DNA of 64,000 nucleotides from positions 309,001 to 373,000 of the forward strand of contig CAJHZI010000833.1 of NCBI GenBank assembly GCA_905160935.1, written 5' to 3'. The DNA comes from Enchytraeus crypticus (lineage: Eukaryota; Annelida; Clitellata; Enchytraeida; Enchytraeidae). This document shows, in pieces, positions 31,241 through 45,597 of this stretch. The notes beneath the pieces are model-generated. The model did no database searches. It was not told the DNA's origin and was given only the letters and a program-made list of their open reading frames with translations. The position numbers and the translations under genes are program-made. Numbering within the stretch: position 1 is the first letter of the stretch; the number at the start of each line of letters is the position of its first letter.

Positions 31241-31544
31241 TCTCTTCATATCAACATCAGTTAACAAATCACCCAGCATCCCAAGTCTCGATCTTTCTCT
31301 AACCTTTCTTCCCCCCACTGTCAATTCGCTATTTTACTAAACCATTCCATATCAGCACATTACCCCTCCAGTTCATTATATTCCATTTTATATTTATCAA
31401 CTTGTACGTTTATGTCAACCCTATTTAGCACTTCTTCGTTCCTAATACTGCTTATATGGGTCCAGTATACTTTATGATAACATCAGGTATGGCGTCAGAC
31501 TTTTGGTCTCCTACAGAATCATTAGTAGAGCTGTAAATGTAAAT

Positions 31545-31655
31545 TCAACACCCGTTTCCTTATCACAAGGAAGCTGTCAGTGACGGTCCGGCTGGGATCC
31601 GAAATAATTCGCTCTCCAGCTTCTCAGGCAAGCTGCTCTCTATTAGGCCATCCAA
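31545..31655 (-). mobile_element. tRNA-like head joined to a family A-related body
   Basis: Minus strand: ttggatggcctaatagagag with a possible A-box, tttcggatcccag as B-box, then cgtcactgacagcttccttg and aaggaaacgggtgtt. The body matches the family A central part; the head differs. Confidence 0.5.
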
Positions 31656-33002
31656 CTAATGCATGATACGCATTAGACTATTTAGCGCTACTACGACGTT
31701 TGAAATAGATGATTGCGAACGTTCTCGTGCTGTGTCCAGGTTAATACAAAGTAGATCAGACACAAACTGCACGTGTAGTAAGAGGCGATTAAGCAGAAAG
31801 TTGAGGAAGGCTATGGTAAACCATCTCAGAAATTATATATTCCAAAAATATAAATGCGCAACTAATGTTTGGTAAAGACTTGGCCTCTGTGAGTACAATT
31901 AATTTCATCTAAACTCCATGTATTTAGAAAAAGATGGCCTTGAAAAAATATCCCTTAAAAAACTGCAAATCATTTTTCGAATCGATAAGATTCGGTCTAT
32001 AAAAGATAAAAAGTTATTCTTGTAGTCAGGTCAATGAAACATATATCTGCAATGAAGAGGCTTGAAATAATGCAAGACATTGTAGAAAACTAGAGAGAAG
32101 TGGTCTAAAATTATCATAATGGAAGCGAACATGGCTGCTATAGTGGCATTGTCTTCGTTCATATTGTGCTGCTGTATAATTATTTCCTCGAGACATTCTC
32201 AAATTTAGTCTGATTTATTGATTGAAGTTGATTTATTCAGCCTTTGCAAACCAGACATCCAAGATGGCAACTCATTCTGTGATCTAGTGAATATGTACTC
32301 CATGAAGTCATAATAAAAATTCAAAGCGTTCAAAAGATGAAGAATGATATGCGCTGTGATGTGTTACATGGGAGACCTAATCATATTCAAAGATGTAGAT
32401 ATGACTGAACATACATTATGACAGTCACTGTGAATACATTATCACATCAACTAACTTGCAGATCGTATAGAATATCGCCACTGTGCATGTGACTATGACC
32501 ACATTACCGTGAATGCGTAAAACGCATAATTATGCATAAAACGCATAATTGTATCACTAATATCTTTTATTCATTTAATTCACCAACCGAATGATAATTA
32601 AAATATTGAATTATACATACCTTTTATTGCTAAAGGAATCTTCTATTGTACAATTACGCAACCAAAGCGGTATAACAATGACAGTGAAACAATATAAATA
32701 CGCATAAGATTATGAGTTAATAATAAATACAGGATCTACGTCTATTTCCTCACCCTGAGGCGATGTCGAGAGCCTGCCATTACCGCTTTATGTTTAAGCG
32801 AAAAACTCGTGGACGCTGTTAGTGAATAGTTTCTGCACAGCTAAGAATGCTTGATGGAAAAGCCGTGATTGATAATTATACAATGCTACGAGTATATAGC
32901 TTTCATTAAGAAAGCTATATTATTATTTCATATTATTAGACTTTTTTAAATTATATATATTTTTATACTTTTACCCCGGGTGCAAAGAACCCGAAGTTCG
33001 AG

Positions 33003-33005
<3 letters not shown>

Positions 33006-33062
<57 letters not shown>
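33006..33062 (+). repeat. ATT microsatellite
   Basis: Perfect (ATT)n, about 19 units. Confidence 0.95.
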
Positions 33063-33174
33063 ACCATTAATCTTATTAGCATATAAGTCATGTAATAAAT
33101 AAATATCGCAATAAAATATTTTTGTTATTATGCAGACTACCAATATTCAGGCTGCAAATGTAGGCTTAAATTAC

Positions 33175-33372
33175 TGATCAACAGTACTGATCAACAGACT
33201 GATCAACAGACTGATCAACAGTACTGGTCAACAGTACTGGTCAATAGCACTGAACAACAGTACTGATCAATAGTATTGATCAACAGTACTGGTCAACAGA
33301 CTGATCAACATTACTGGTCAACAGTACTGGTCAATAGCACTGATCAACAGTACTGATCTACAGTACTGATCA
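33175..33372 (+). repeat. CTGATCAACAGTA minisatellite
   Basis: About fifteen degenerate units of 10-13 nt. The opposite orientation of the same motif recurs at 33638-33750. Confidence 0.85.
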
Positions 33373-33637
33373 AGGGTACTGATATAACATGGACTCAATA
33401 TGCGTATGCTGTAGTTGAGCTGAGCTGATGGCAGGTTGATAAGTCGTCCGTCTTCGGATCATTAGTTGCTCGAATAAAATCATCGCTAGCCCAATCACTG
33501 CATGTAATGTTTAAAAACTGACGTTCAAATTAATTTTAGTTTTTAATAGTATTAAAACATTCATGGAGTTCAATCAATATATTCAGACATTATGTTGCAG
33601 CACTGGAAAAGTCAATACCAACAGTTCTGTAGTAAAC

Positions 33638-33750
33638 AGTAGTATTGATCAGTACTGTTAATCAGTACTGTTAATCAGTACTGTTGATTAGTACTTTTAA
33701 TTAGTACTTTTGACCAGTATTTCTACAGTACTGGTCAATAGTATTAAGAC
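33638..33750 (-). repeat. Inverted array of the same minisatellite
   Basis: cagtactgttaatcagtact units are the reverse complement of the array 270 nt upstream. Confidence 0.8.
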
Positions 33751-34103
33751 GTGAGATTATACACCATTTGATCAAACTAAAAAAGAATAAAACGCCAGGT
33801 GTAGTGATATTACCGTTCAGTTTGAACAGCGCATTACAGCTCAAAACTTTTTGTGAATTTCAAAAGTCATTCATTAAATTGTAAAACTGTGATGTGTTCA
33901 TACACACTTACCATTTCAAAGGATTTTGCAATAGAGTGTCTGTATATGCAAAATTCTATTGCAGTTACCCACTAAGCTCTCTCTAACTCCTACTAAGCCT
34001 AACTAACTAATTAATAAATTAATAAATAGCTGCTAGATAACTTGGCCGTATCTACAGTTTGTTCGGATCATTAGTTGCTCGAATAAATTAATAATCGAAT
34101 AAA

Positions 34104-34203
34104 TTTCGCTGATTCCTAGTTCATTCTCCGTCAAATCAATTTAGATTTGACGTTAGTCAAATCTAAATTGATTTGACGGAGAATGAACTAGGAATCAGCG
34201 AAA
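34104..34203. repeat. Perfect 48-bp inverted repeat with a 4-nt loop
   Basis: Arms 34104-34151 and 34156-34203 are exact reverse complements around GTTA. No target-site duplication is obvious. Confidence 0.95.
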
Positions 34204-35904
34204 CACACTAATTATATATTTATAAGGATGCTCAATTTTAAACTAGAAATCAATTAGTATACTTTCAAACCAGTAGTTTAACAGTGTCATTTAAATCGTT
34301 ATGCTGAACATGTTATCTAATTTTAAAATGAAAATAGTTCGATTAAATAATATACATAGACTAGGATTGCATTGTAAATATAATTCTATCTAAGTCATTC
34401 ATTCAAAAGATAAAAATAGACACAAATAGGAGAAGTTCTAGATAAAGGAAGTTCCGTTTCTTTAAATGCTCTTCCTCACTAGAATAACTACCCCATTGAT
34501 GTCACTCGAGTGACACTGAGGACAATAGACAACCTCAACTCATCAGTACCAATGAAGAATTAAGATCATCCACGAAATTGTCTTCTATCAACAAAATATA
34601 GCTGACTAAAGTTAACACTATTCACAATTTCTAAGGTGAAACATCTACCATGAATAATAGCTTTATAAATTACGGATGGCAAATTAAGAGTTTATTGATT
34701 AATAACTTACAGTGCGCGCGCTCTCTCTCTCTCTTTCTCTCTCTCTCTATCTCTCTCTCTGTTTCTCTAACTGGTTGAACAAAAATATTATAGATAATTA
34801 GCTGGTATAATTCCATTATACAAGTCTTCCACGATAAAGTCGGCAGATAACGAAACAGTAGCCTAAAATTATTTAACTGCATTACAGCTTTATGCAAATT
34901 GTTATAGAATTTATTTCAATTTTATTGCTAGCATTAATATGTCTTTGGTTTAATAATATTTGCCATGAACTGAACTGAATAGCAGTACATGTGTATTGTA
35001 TTCCATCACAATTTATCAAACATTGAAGATGAATAAACGATGTATGCAAGCAGTTAAAGTATACGTGTGTTCTTTAGAATTAATATAAGCTTTCTTGCCA
35101 GAGACAATATTTAAATGATCTAAGTGAAGTATTCTGCAGAAAATAGCATTTCAAATCTGTACTCGCTGACAGATGGCTGTTTCTCGATCTGTCTGAACGA
35201 TTATAATTCTGCTGCATTCTTTAATTATCAAAAGAGTTCTAACGGTTGACAGATAAAAATTCCAAGATCAAAGAGCATCAGTGTGCTACCTTTCCACTGG
35301 AAAAATAACTCCAAGCTCTTCTTGTCCCAGAAGAGCGCTTTGTAATGACGGACTATTATGAGGACAATGAGAAGAATGCGGAGGGTTAAACGTTAGGTGA
35401 TGCGTGTGATACGAAAGCATTGATGCCGATCAGACAGAATAAAACGTTGCGACGTAATAGACAAGTAAATTCTATGATAGACAGACTCCTGTAATTATCT
35501 CTCCCAATATCTACTTTTGTTTTTATATCTCTATGTAGTTTATCTCTTATAGCTTTTTGTCTCTTTTTAGCAAGTCTTTAGAGTCAGGGCTCTGCATAAT
35601 TAGTCAGTTCCAATTGGAATCTAATTTCAGCTTCGGGTTCGATACATGGAGAAAACATTGATTTTGTCAAGCCTATATAAAATATTTAGTGCTATTAACT
35701 ATTAATAGTGGAAATAAATGGCCATTTAATACCATAACGGATTTTCTTTGATCCGATCCGAGATTGAAATGCAGTCAGTGTTGGCTAGTTACTGAGCATC
35801 TGTGTTATCTCGGCATTTAATACTGCCATATATACGTTCTGCCTATCAAATTTCAATCAATCAATGATTAAAACATAAACCGGTAATGTCTTTATGAGCT
35901 GAGA

Positions 35905-36172
35905 GTATGATATCACCTCATGATATCATACTCATTATCATTGGCTGGAGCCATACTCATTATCACTGGCTCCAGCCAATGATAATGAGTATGATATCAT
36001 GAGGTGATATCATACTATGATATCAATGTCGGAGGGAATGGCAATGTCGGTAACATTCGACCGCTAATCGGTATGTGCGGGGTTCAAATATTGGGCTCAA
36101 CCGCCACTGACATCGCTTTCGAGTGAGGAAACAGATGTTAACATTAGCTTTACCAGCTTTACCAGGTGAAAA
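35905..36172 (+). mobile_element. SINE family A preceded by a large perfect hairpin
   Basis: The SINE body is 36025-36172. The hairpin at 35905-36015 has 49-nt perfect arms and contains the family A start (ggctggagcca) in both orientations. This points to a fold-back duplication at the 5' end. Confidence 0.8.
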
Positions 36173-38142
36173 TATGTAAAAATAATATAAATTGAGAAAT
36201 GGCAGTAATTATTAATTAGGTATAACTATTAATTAATTATAAATATTCTTTCAATATATGATGATCATCACTGTGAGACCATCTACATTTCTTTATTAGA
36301 AAGCCTAATGAAAATATATATATATATATATTGGCTTAGCGGATTAGATTTTAAAGTCAATATCAAATAACTTATTTAAAAGGATAGGCCTAGGCCTATG
36401 TATATATATATATTGTGTTGGACTCATAGGCCTATCATTGCAGGTTCATTATTTTTAGAACGACCGGAACAAAGTAGTAAAACTTTCATCAAACCCATGT
36501 TAAGTTTACTCAGTATTTTACGAGTTTGCGAATTGCTCTGATGATTGCTCGTGGTGGTTATTCATAGAAGTAATCACACTAACTACTTCTATTTGGAAAA
36601 TTACGGCAAGAATTTAACACTGGTCTCGCCGTATCATAATGGTGTTTTAATTAAAGGGGAATACGAAAATAGTAAAACAGAAATTGTAAAATTACCTCCG
36701 AAATAGTAAAGGAAATTTTTAGGCAATAATTGTAATTATTTTTATTTATTTTCACCTAAATCACATTGATATAATATATTATGGAAAGAACGACATGAAA
36801 GTTAGACATCTTACGACACGTGCAGTTAACGGTTGGTCTGTACTTCAGTGTCGCGGACATCATAATTATACAAATTAACGATAGGCTAAGAATAAAATTA
36901 TAATAGTTATGCTTATAAATAGCACATAAAAATGCACTAAGGATTCAGAGACATAAGTGTCTATTCTTTATTTTTGCAGAGACAAGAACAGTTTCCATAT
37001 GTAGAAATTATTCGTAGAAGCCTCAATTTCATATACATTATGGAGAAGTTTTTGGACATTGCGCTGTTTTTAAGTTTACCAAATACCACGCCATAATTCT
37101 GCGACTTGCTATTATCAATAAGAACTTATGTAGTTGTTGACATAACTGTTAAGCTGTAGCTTAAAAGTCCTAAACTTATTGTATCCCTTTTCCTGTCAGA
37201 ATTACGATCTCTCAAGTTATTTTCCATCGTCTTGCACAGCTTCGGTTTTCGGCTTCGGTTTCTTGGTCACTTACTAAAATGCGCCATGCTGTTGGTATAT
37301 TCTACGGAGTGATTTAGACAGGACTAGGCATAATGTACTAGGAATGGGCAAGAACATCTTTGGGGTATAAAATCTCTTTACAAATAAATTACACATGCAT
37401 TATAGAAAAATCTGTGCAGATTTGAAAATGAGGAGCAGGCTCCATGACCCCTTGGCGTCGAACCTTTGTACGGAGTCAACGAATACACTAGGGGAACTGA
37501 ATTTAAGTAATTTAGAAATTGAAGTATTTAAAAATATTATATTATAAATTTAAATTAATAAGATTTAATTACTCTAATTAAATAAAATTTTACCTCAAAA
37601 AGATCGGCATTATCGGAGATTTAATTTTTAATCATTTATATTCAAAAATCCTTCACTCTAGCAATAAAAAAATAACAGCAACACTAGTGTGAAGGCGCAT
37701 ATGTTCTAAATTCGAATGCATGACAATTAATCCATATCGCCTTCCACTCTCTAAGATGTTATTTCTATAAACCTTTAATTACCTCATCTTCTATGTGATG
37801 GCGAATTCGTGATCTCTGCAAACCATCAATCACGTCCTATACCAGACCAGTCGACCGGTACAATATGCGATTGCAACATAAAGTAAAGATTTTCGCTGGA
37901 GCCTTGTGATGTATGACGGGAATTAGTACCTTATTACTTACGCTCCGCTTGGAATACCCTTGTTGTCATCTCGAGTGAACTAACCCTCAGCGGTTTAGAA
38001 TAGATACAGATGGAGGCTAGATCATGCGGTGAAAGCCTTTCACCCTCGAAGTTACGTTGTCAGAATTGAATATATTCAAAACGGTTAGGCTTAACTGTAA
38101 AGTGAATTGTAACATCTGTAGGCCTATTCATTAAATGATTAC

Positions 38143-38147
<5 letters not shown>

Positions 38148-38197
<50 letters not shown>
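38148..38197 (+). repeat. TA microsatellite
   Basis: (TA)n. Confidence 0.9.
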
Positions 38198-38204
<7 letters not shown>

Positions 38205-40164
38205 ATATATATGCGGATTTTATAATAAACGAATATTAATTGTAAAATCAGCAATCATCTAGTGAAGTCTGCATAGATATCACTGAAACATCATTTATCT
38301 CTGTTCTTTTATCTGCTTCTCACTTCCCAGAAAACAACAGCATAAAATCTACAGCAGAGCATCAGCAACAGACAACTATAGAACGAAAGCATTCAATCAA
38401 CTCTGCCATTTGGTCCGATATATATAGTTTTCCCCCATACTTTGCATTTAAAAGGAAGTTTTGCTAACGCAAGAGCTTAGTACTTCCAGTTCCTTTATAA
38501 TATTATGAATCTATGATGACATCATCTTCAACAATAGCTAAGGCACTTAAAATCAAAGATGCTAATTGTTATTTATTCCAGTATTTTACTATGACAATCA
38601 ATCAGCAGAAAAATGTTGTTTGTAATAATAAATTCTAATTATAGTTGATGCAGATTTTATTAAAAGGACATCGATTGCTGGTGAGTCCTTGATTGCTTCG
38701 TGTAGGTTCGAGGAATTTGAGAATTAAAATTAGCGACAACCGCTTATGTTTACAAGATGTGACTAAGCAGATAGGCTTACAAGGGCAGCGGAAAAATCAT
38801 AGCATTATAGAAATGCTTTCTGTGTTCTATAGCTGCATTTCTCCAGTAAGTTTCAGATTTGGGAAGATTCTATATGAAACTGTTACTACAACTAAGGTTG
38901 TTACCTATTAAAATGAGACATATTGATCTAATGCTATGCTCGTATAGTGCGTGTGCAGAACATTAAAAAATTATATAATATTTATTTTTAATCACATATA
39001 CATACTGATTAACACTCAATCTGTAGTTTTGACTGTTTAGGGTCAATTAAATTACATTACAGAATAATAATTATTATTCTATTATTATTACATTATTTTA
39101 TTCATATTGCATCATTATGGATCTAAACTGTCTCTAGGTAATTTAAAACAGTAATGTTGCTATGGTGCTAAATTGAGAAAGAGGGGGGGGGGTGCTATAT
39201 TGAGAGAACGTTAGTGGGAACCAAGCGTGTCATTACCCATTGTCACTACAACATTAATACAAATATCAAAGAACCTTGGTGACGTAACGAATCCATTGTG
39301 CTCACAGGATATTCCCTTAAGACTTGAGGCGATCACGTAACTCTATAAGACTCGTTACAATAGAGAGAGGTCCAAGATTTAAATTAAATATAGAATTACA
39401 TGGACATCATAGACATGGATACTATCACCTGCTTCTTGTCTCCCCTGTTCCACTCAGAGGATGTGGTCTCCCATTGAAGCTTAAGTTCCCATGGAACACC
39501 TGCTTTCTTAATTTAGATGTGAAGAAACATAAGAAGATCTTATGGCAGATTAGATTCCGGGATATTGGTATAATGATGCACACGCTATATCGGATGAATA
39601 ATCAAATTGTCCCTAATGGCAAAGGGTCTCAGAACTTTAAAGTTTATGTTCATCTGTGAGTTTCAGTTAAGTAAAAGTCCGATACAGTTGTCAACTTCTT
39701 TTGGAATAAATTGAAGCAATTATACTGTATTATCTTTAATATTTCGCATTTCGATTAAATCATCAAATTAAAATATATTTATTTAAACTCTTATTTTCAA
39801 TGGATTTTCTTTATTCTAAATCAATATTCGAACCAAAATATTCAATAGGCAAGAATATAAATTAATCCACTCACATGAGTTAGCTTTTCTGCATACGTTT
39901 GGACAACCAGTAATTTACAATAACTTTATTATTATATTACTAAAACAACATGGACTTACGCAGGTAATTCAATTATATTGATTTTTTCATTTTACTGATT
40001 TTAATTCGATACGGCTAATATCGAGCAAATAACATTTCCGTTGAAAGCACCGTTACAGTGAATCAACGAAGCAATAAAACAGCAAAAAAGTTACAAAAAA
40101 ATCAACAATACTTACCCACAAAATACACAAAGCGCAATGCAGAAATGTACACCACATGGAAATT

Positions 40165-40240
40165 GTCTAAACCTGTCCGAGATTCGAATACTTGGTAGCC
40201 TGCTTGCTAGGCGCCTGTGCCGACGAATCGACCATTAGCA
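40165..40240 (-). mobile_element. tRNA-like relic
   Basis: Minus strand taatggtcgattcgtcggca through gtattcgaatctcgg, with B-box-like tattcgaatctc. Probably a SINE head or tRNA pseudogene. Confidence 0.35.
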
Positions 40241-41903
40241 CCAAGCCAATCAATAGATACAGAAGCTAAAGTCATGCAGAAAGAATTTCCACTTTTTAAA
40301 ACTGATATTACCACATTGTCAAGTAAATTACGAAATAAATGAACTTCGCTGTAAAGCATAGTTTACCATCATCAACATTCAGTGCAAGTACCGATGTACT
40401 GCTCGAATTAATAGCTCTGTAATAAGTAGAAGGTTACGATTCACCAATATATCCACCACACTTAAGCCTTTAGCTCGATATGAATATACCTTTTGAGATG
40501 ACTTTCCATTGCCTTCCTCAGATACCGCTTAGTCACGGTTCAGATGAGCATCAAATCATTATAGTGATTAATACTGAACATTTTTGATCTATTATAGAGT
40601 CATCTGCAGCTAAATCGGATAGATTAAATATTTTAAACTTACTACTTTTCTTCTTCTCTAAATTTGCGAAGAAATATTAAAGATGTTAACCGTTAGAACA
40701 GTGAACGGAAAGATGGATGTCTTCTTCGCTTTACGGGCAAAACTTTTTTCAAATAACTTATAATTTTTCAAATAATAAATGCATTACGATTCTAAAAGCT
40801 TACTTTCTGATCGTAACGACAGGGGAATTGATTCCACCATCTCTCAGGCATAATCATTTAAAACTCATGACGTCACTCGTCGCTCTACTCATTGAACTAT
40901 TGAAACATTCAATTAGATCATTTCTTCTACTAAAGCCAGCAAAGCTGAGACAATGATAACTAATTATTAGATATATATGGTCAGAATTTGATATATCAAC
41001 TGAGCAGTTGATTCGGAATTGGTTTGAATTTAGATTGATTACATGTGCATTGTACATAAGCCTAGTTTGTGTAATTTCTATTGAAAACCGGTTTGAACCA
41101 GATTTTCGGACATGCTACTCCATTCACAAAATTTCACAGTTTGAAATCTTAACCTTTAATTAAATTAAAATAATGGATATTGGTTTTCTCTATCACACCG
41201 TTATAAATATACAGTATTCAGTCCATGGGTTAGGCAAATAAGGTAAGGATTTATTGTCAAATGTCACTATTTGACAGAAAAAAGAGTTCGAAGCAGTTGA
41301 ATTTTTGTTGCAATGAATTAAACTTTAAATTAGATCTAATTTGATTATATATGTGACGTCGTTTGGTTTAAAATGTGTGTACACGAATGAATAACAATAT
41401 ATTAGTAGGGCTCTCTCTTGTTTACAGATATGGTCACAAATACCAAACAATGAGAATAGTTCCTCATATCTATGATATATGCGAGTATCAATCGTGCTGA
41501 TGGTTGAAAGGATATTAAGCTTATTATATGGGTCTAACCCTAGTATAGATAATGAGAACTAATCTTAAGTGGAAGCTAACCTATGTGTATGTCTCAAACC
41601 TACACTATTAACAAAAGACCATTTTATAATATAAATTATAATTTCTCAATAAGCATACAGTTATACAAAATATAAAATAATAAATGTCAACCATGTTACT
41701 GTTACTCGTGATAACCAATACTTAAGCTTCCTAAGAGATTAGTTAAGTTTTGAAATGTGAAGTAGTATTCTGTAAGAATTTCTCTTTCTAATCGGAAATC
41801 AAATCAGAGGCAGCTATTTGAAAGGGCTGCAAATGTTGCCTGATAAGTGATGCTGCCTGTATAACGTATACATGTATATTATAAGAGTATACAGGCTCAA
41901 GTC

Positions 41904-42020
41904 TGGTTTAACGTCAGTTTCCTGTCACGAAAGAATGTCAGTGACTTGTCGAACACTGGATTCGAACTCTGCACCAACTGACCCCCAGCTGGACATCAGA
42001 ACGATTTGCTACCGGCGCAG
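41904..42020 (-). mobile_element. Diverged family A-like SINE
   Basis: Reverse: ttaacgtcagtttcctgtca, body gtcagtgac, and ggattcgaactctgcacc as B-box region. Clearly related but older than the other copies. Confidence 0.6.
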
Positions 42021-42136
42021 CCTGTTGAACCGAATTATGCTAATATGTGCTAATCAATTTCTATTTATAAAATTAGCAATAATACTCTGCAAAAGAAATC
42101 CAAAACTATTTTTTAATGTTAAAATATTGTTAAAAT

Positions 42137-42161
42137 ATATATATATATATACATATATACA

Positions 42162-42214
<53 letters not shown>

Positions 42215-42272
42215 TATATATTATATATTATATATATTATATATATATATATGTATATATTATATTATATAT

Positions 42273-42325
<53 letters not shown>
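42137..42325 (+). repeat. TA-rich microsatellite, complex
   Basis: (TA)n with TATTATA interruptions, about 190 nt. It accounts for the open frame here. Confidence 0.95.
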
Positions 42326-42328
<3 letters not shown>

Positions 42329-42955
42329 TATAAACGCATGTACATTGATACTTTACTGTTGTATTCTGTATTCTGTAGGTGTTTTATTTATTTATTTATT
42401 TAAATGATTCAATCCTTTAACACAATACAGCTACAAACAATTCACACATTACAGCAATTCTCAAGAAATGAAAAAGGACACAAAGATCCGAAGACTCTAA
42501 CATCTAAAAACGAACTTTATAGGCTAGTCTTAATTTTTTGTTTAAAAATAGCAAGAAGGAAGACTTCAAATACATGTATATATGTGCAGCTCTTCTATGA
42601 CCTGACATTGAATTTATTTGAATCCCTTGAGTTACGATTCCATAGGAAATTTACTTTTAATTACTAAAATATATTGATATATTTTCTGCCAGTGTTGGCC
42701 TCGACCTCGAGAGTTAAATGGAATAACTGTGACGAATTGGCGACATGTAGCAGTGAAGGTGTGATGAATTGTAAATGAGATTACGTTCAGTATTGCAATA
42801 GTCGGGTAGGTTACGCAGTAGCTCTAGTGTAGGCTACGTTCAACAGGAATTGAAATAGTCGCATACCAGCATGTTCAAACGTGGTGGACTGAGAGGTTTT
42901 AATGTTGGGATTTGAGTGGGAAAAAATCTAACAAATTTTAAGTAAACTAGAGACT

Positions 42956-43155
42956 GATCTCTCTCTTAGTGCACTGCCTACTGGCAGGTCCATGGTATAT
43001 AACGCCTCCACTATTCTCCGTCTTCCGCTTTCCTCTTCAAGTTCACATTTGAGTGGGTCTTACTTTCATCTAGCATACCTAATATCGGCCTGCCTCTGCC
43101 TCTTTTTCCTTTCATTCTACCTTCTATGACCTCTTTTTATAGACCTTTCCCCCTT
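42956..43155 (-). mobile_element. Non-LTR retrotransposon 3' end (type 2)
   Basis: Reverse copy: tctctcttagtgcactgcct through tctatgacctctt. Confidence 0.75.
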
Positions 43156-45060
43156 AGAGACTGATAAGCTTATGCAAATGAGAATGCTATGTAAAAGCTG
43201 AGTAATATCAAACAATAATGCATGTAGTATGATGATAGCGTTTTGGTTTGCGATGCTTGTTATTACGTGCATTCTATGGTATGAGGTATGTTTTACTGTA
43301 ATTTTTGTGAAATGTAAAGAGACATTTGCATGATGTACTCTATTAAACAGTAGACATTAGTTATAGAAGATAGTGTGAACAGTCTGAGATTAGTTCCACT
43401 CCTTTAGCTAATCAATAACGTTCATTGTTAATCCTTGGATTTGGCCATTGGAAGAAGTTCTTCCAAACGAATATAATTTTTGATGAAATAATTCAAATCA
43501 GGAGCACGCTGGTGTTAACCTGAGAAGCAATTCTGCTTTATTGTCATTATCATCGCAGTTTTAATCTACAACGTATTTAGTTAATGATATTCATTCATCG
43601 TTAAACAATCAATAGCAATCAAAAGTAATGAATTTATACCAGTACCGGTAACAATTTCAAATAATATAAATAGTTAATAATTTTGTAAGTAAATAGTACT
43701 TCCTTAAAATTGTAAAATCAATCAGTTTAAATCATTATAAAACATATACATGAAATCAATATTCTAAATCGTAATTTAATGCATAACAGTCAATATCGAT
43801 CAATTACTATAGAAAAATTCAACCAGTCAATCCATTCAATCTATGCTGCCATTGGAGTCCATTGGAATTGTCCATTGGGATCTTTTCAATTAACACTGAT
43901 AAGGAGTTTTTGAATATTTTTATTAAAATATTTCAATTGTTCAATTTTATCAATTATAGTACTGAGAAGTCCTTTACGTATATGCTTCATTCTCCATATT
44001 GGTCTCATTTTTGAATGCTTCCATTTTTCGTAGGATCGATTGCTCTTATAAAAAGTACGGAAAGATTATAGTGATATAGCTAAGGAAAATGTTTCTATTT
44101 CGGGGTTGAGGAATTCGTCCAACCAGTCTGCATACCTACAACATTTCTCAGCATTTCAATTGAAACAAGAACGCGACAAATGTCAATTCTGCTCACAGAA
44201 CTGAAAACATCAGACGTAATTATTCGAGTGGATTCAGTTGAGATTAGAAATCTCGCGGAGAGCATAAGCGATTTAAATTAACTCACGCTGCTGGCTGGAC
44301 AGGTATACTGTAAAAGTTTACAAGCGAAGTTAAAGCTTTCAAACTATCAAGCACTGAATGTCTCATAAGTGCTTACTTATTTCTAGTCACTACTAGTCAT
44401 TATTACTAATTATTATTAGTAGTAGTAGTAATTAGTCGTTATTACAAGTCATTATTACTAGTCATAAGTAAAACTATCAAGCGAGACAATTAATTAAGCA
44501 AGATGACTCAAAAGTAAACGATGCAGAATTCGTAACAACAATAAGCGAAATCGATATATTATAAAAATCGTACGGTCTATAATTATCGACAATCCGAGGT
44601 AAAAAATATATTTATCGGTAGTCACATTATTAATAGTAATGAAGTTATTACTGGTTGCGCTGTCAAAAGCAACATTATTAATAGTAATAAAATCACAATT
44701 TAGTAGCGTTATTAATAGTACTAGGTTATAAGTCTTATATTAATCACATTACTGGTGATCGAATACTTCATAAATCCAAAGGCATGAACACCTGGCTTAC
44801 TTCTGTATCAGATTGTACAATGTACATAGAGCCTCTGCAATAAAATAACTTACAATCAGTGCATTATTGAAATTGCAGTCGAGTTCACACAGCTTCACAC
44901 GTTGTACTTATAGGTTCAATATTTATACGTTTTAAATAAGATATTATCGACAGGCATCTTAGTCAAGAAGTTTTATCTAAGCGTATGAATGATTACTCGG
45001 CTCACGACTGCTCAGCAGTTGGAGGCTTGATGTAGTTTTCTGTTACAAAGCCCACACATG

Positions 45061-45175
45061 TTTGGCGTCAGTTTCTTGCTCGATAGCATTTTAGCAGCTG
45101 CTAATGATGGAGAGCGCACTGGATTTGAACGCTGCAACTACAGATCCGCAGTCGAACCACCAGCCAACAAGACAC
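45061..45175 (-). mobile_element. Diverged family A-like SINE
   Basis: ggcgtcagtttcttgctcga, ggatttgaacgctgcaac and gatccgcagtcgaa align with the family A reverse. Shares gctcgatagcat with the copy at 49741. Confidence 0.6.
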
Positions 45176-45597
45176 CATCTGAGCTCATATATGAAACTTG
45201 ACTGTAGGTGATATTGGTAATATATAAGCAAGATCAGAAAAGTTCTGCTGTTTATTGCACGTCAAAATGGTTTGAAAGGTTAGTCTCTGCCGTATCTTCC
45301 AGGAATTTTAAATGTTAAATCCGGAGATGTATTCAAATTCACGGTTTAGAACACTGATAATCAATTAAGTATAGACCTTCTGTAAACTGAGAACGGTAAG
45401 GGAAATCACCTCAGAAACCATTATTCTCAAGCTGTAGGGTGAATTAAAGTGTGGATAAGGCACTGTCTTTTGTAAATAGACTAACTTGCTAAAAGACCTC
45501 ATGAAGCATGACAGCAGACTGTATGTGTACCTCGGACCTGACTTTAGTGGGACATTAGAGTGAGAGAGAGTGACAGGAGTCCAAAATATTCCTAGGG

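Noticed and set aside
39324..39659. 111-codon frame
   Set aside because: TTG start, no recognisable domain, no splice or polyadenylation support, AT-rich region. Left as unexplained rather than called a gene.
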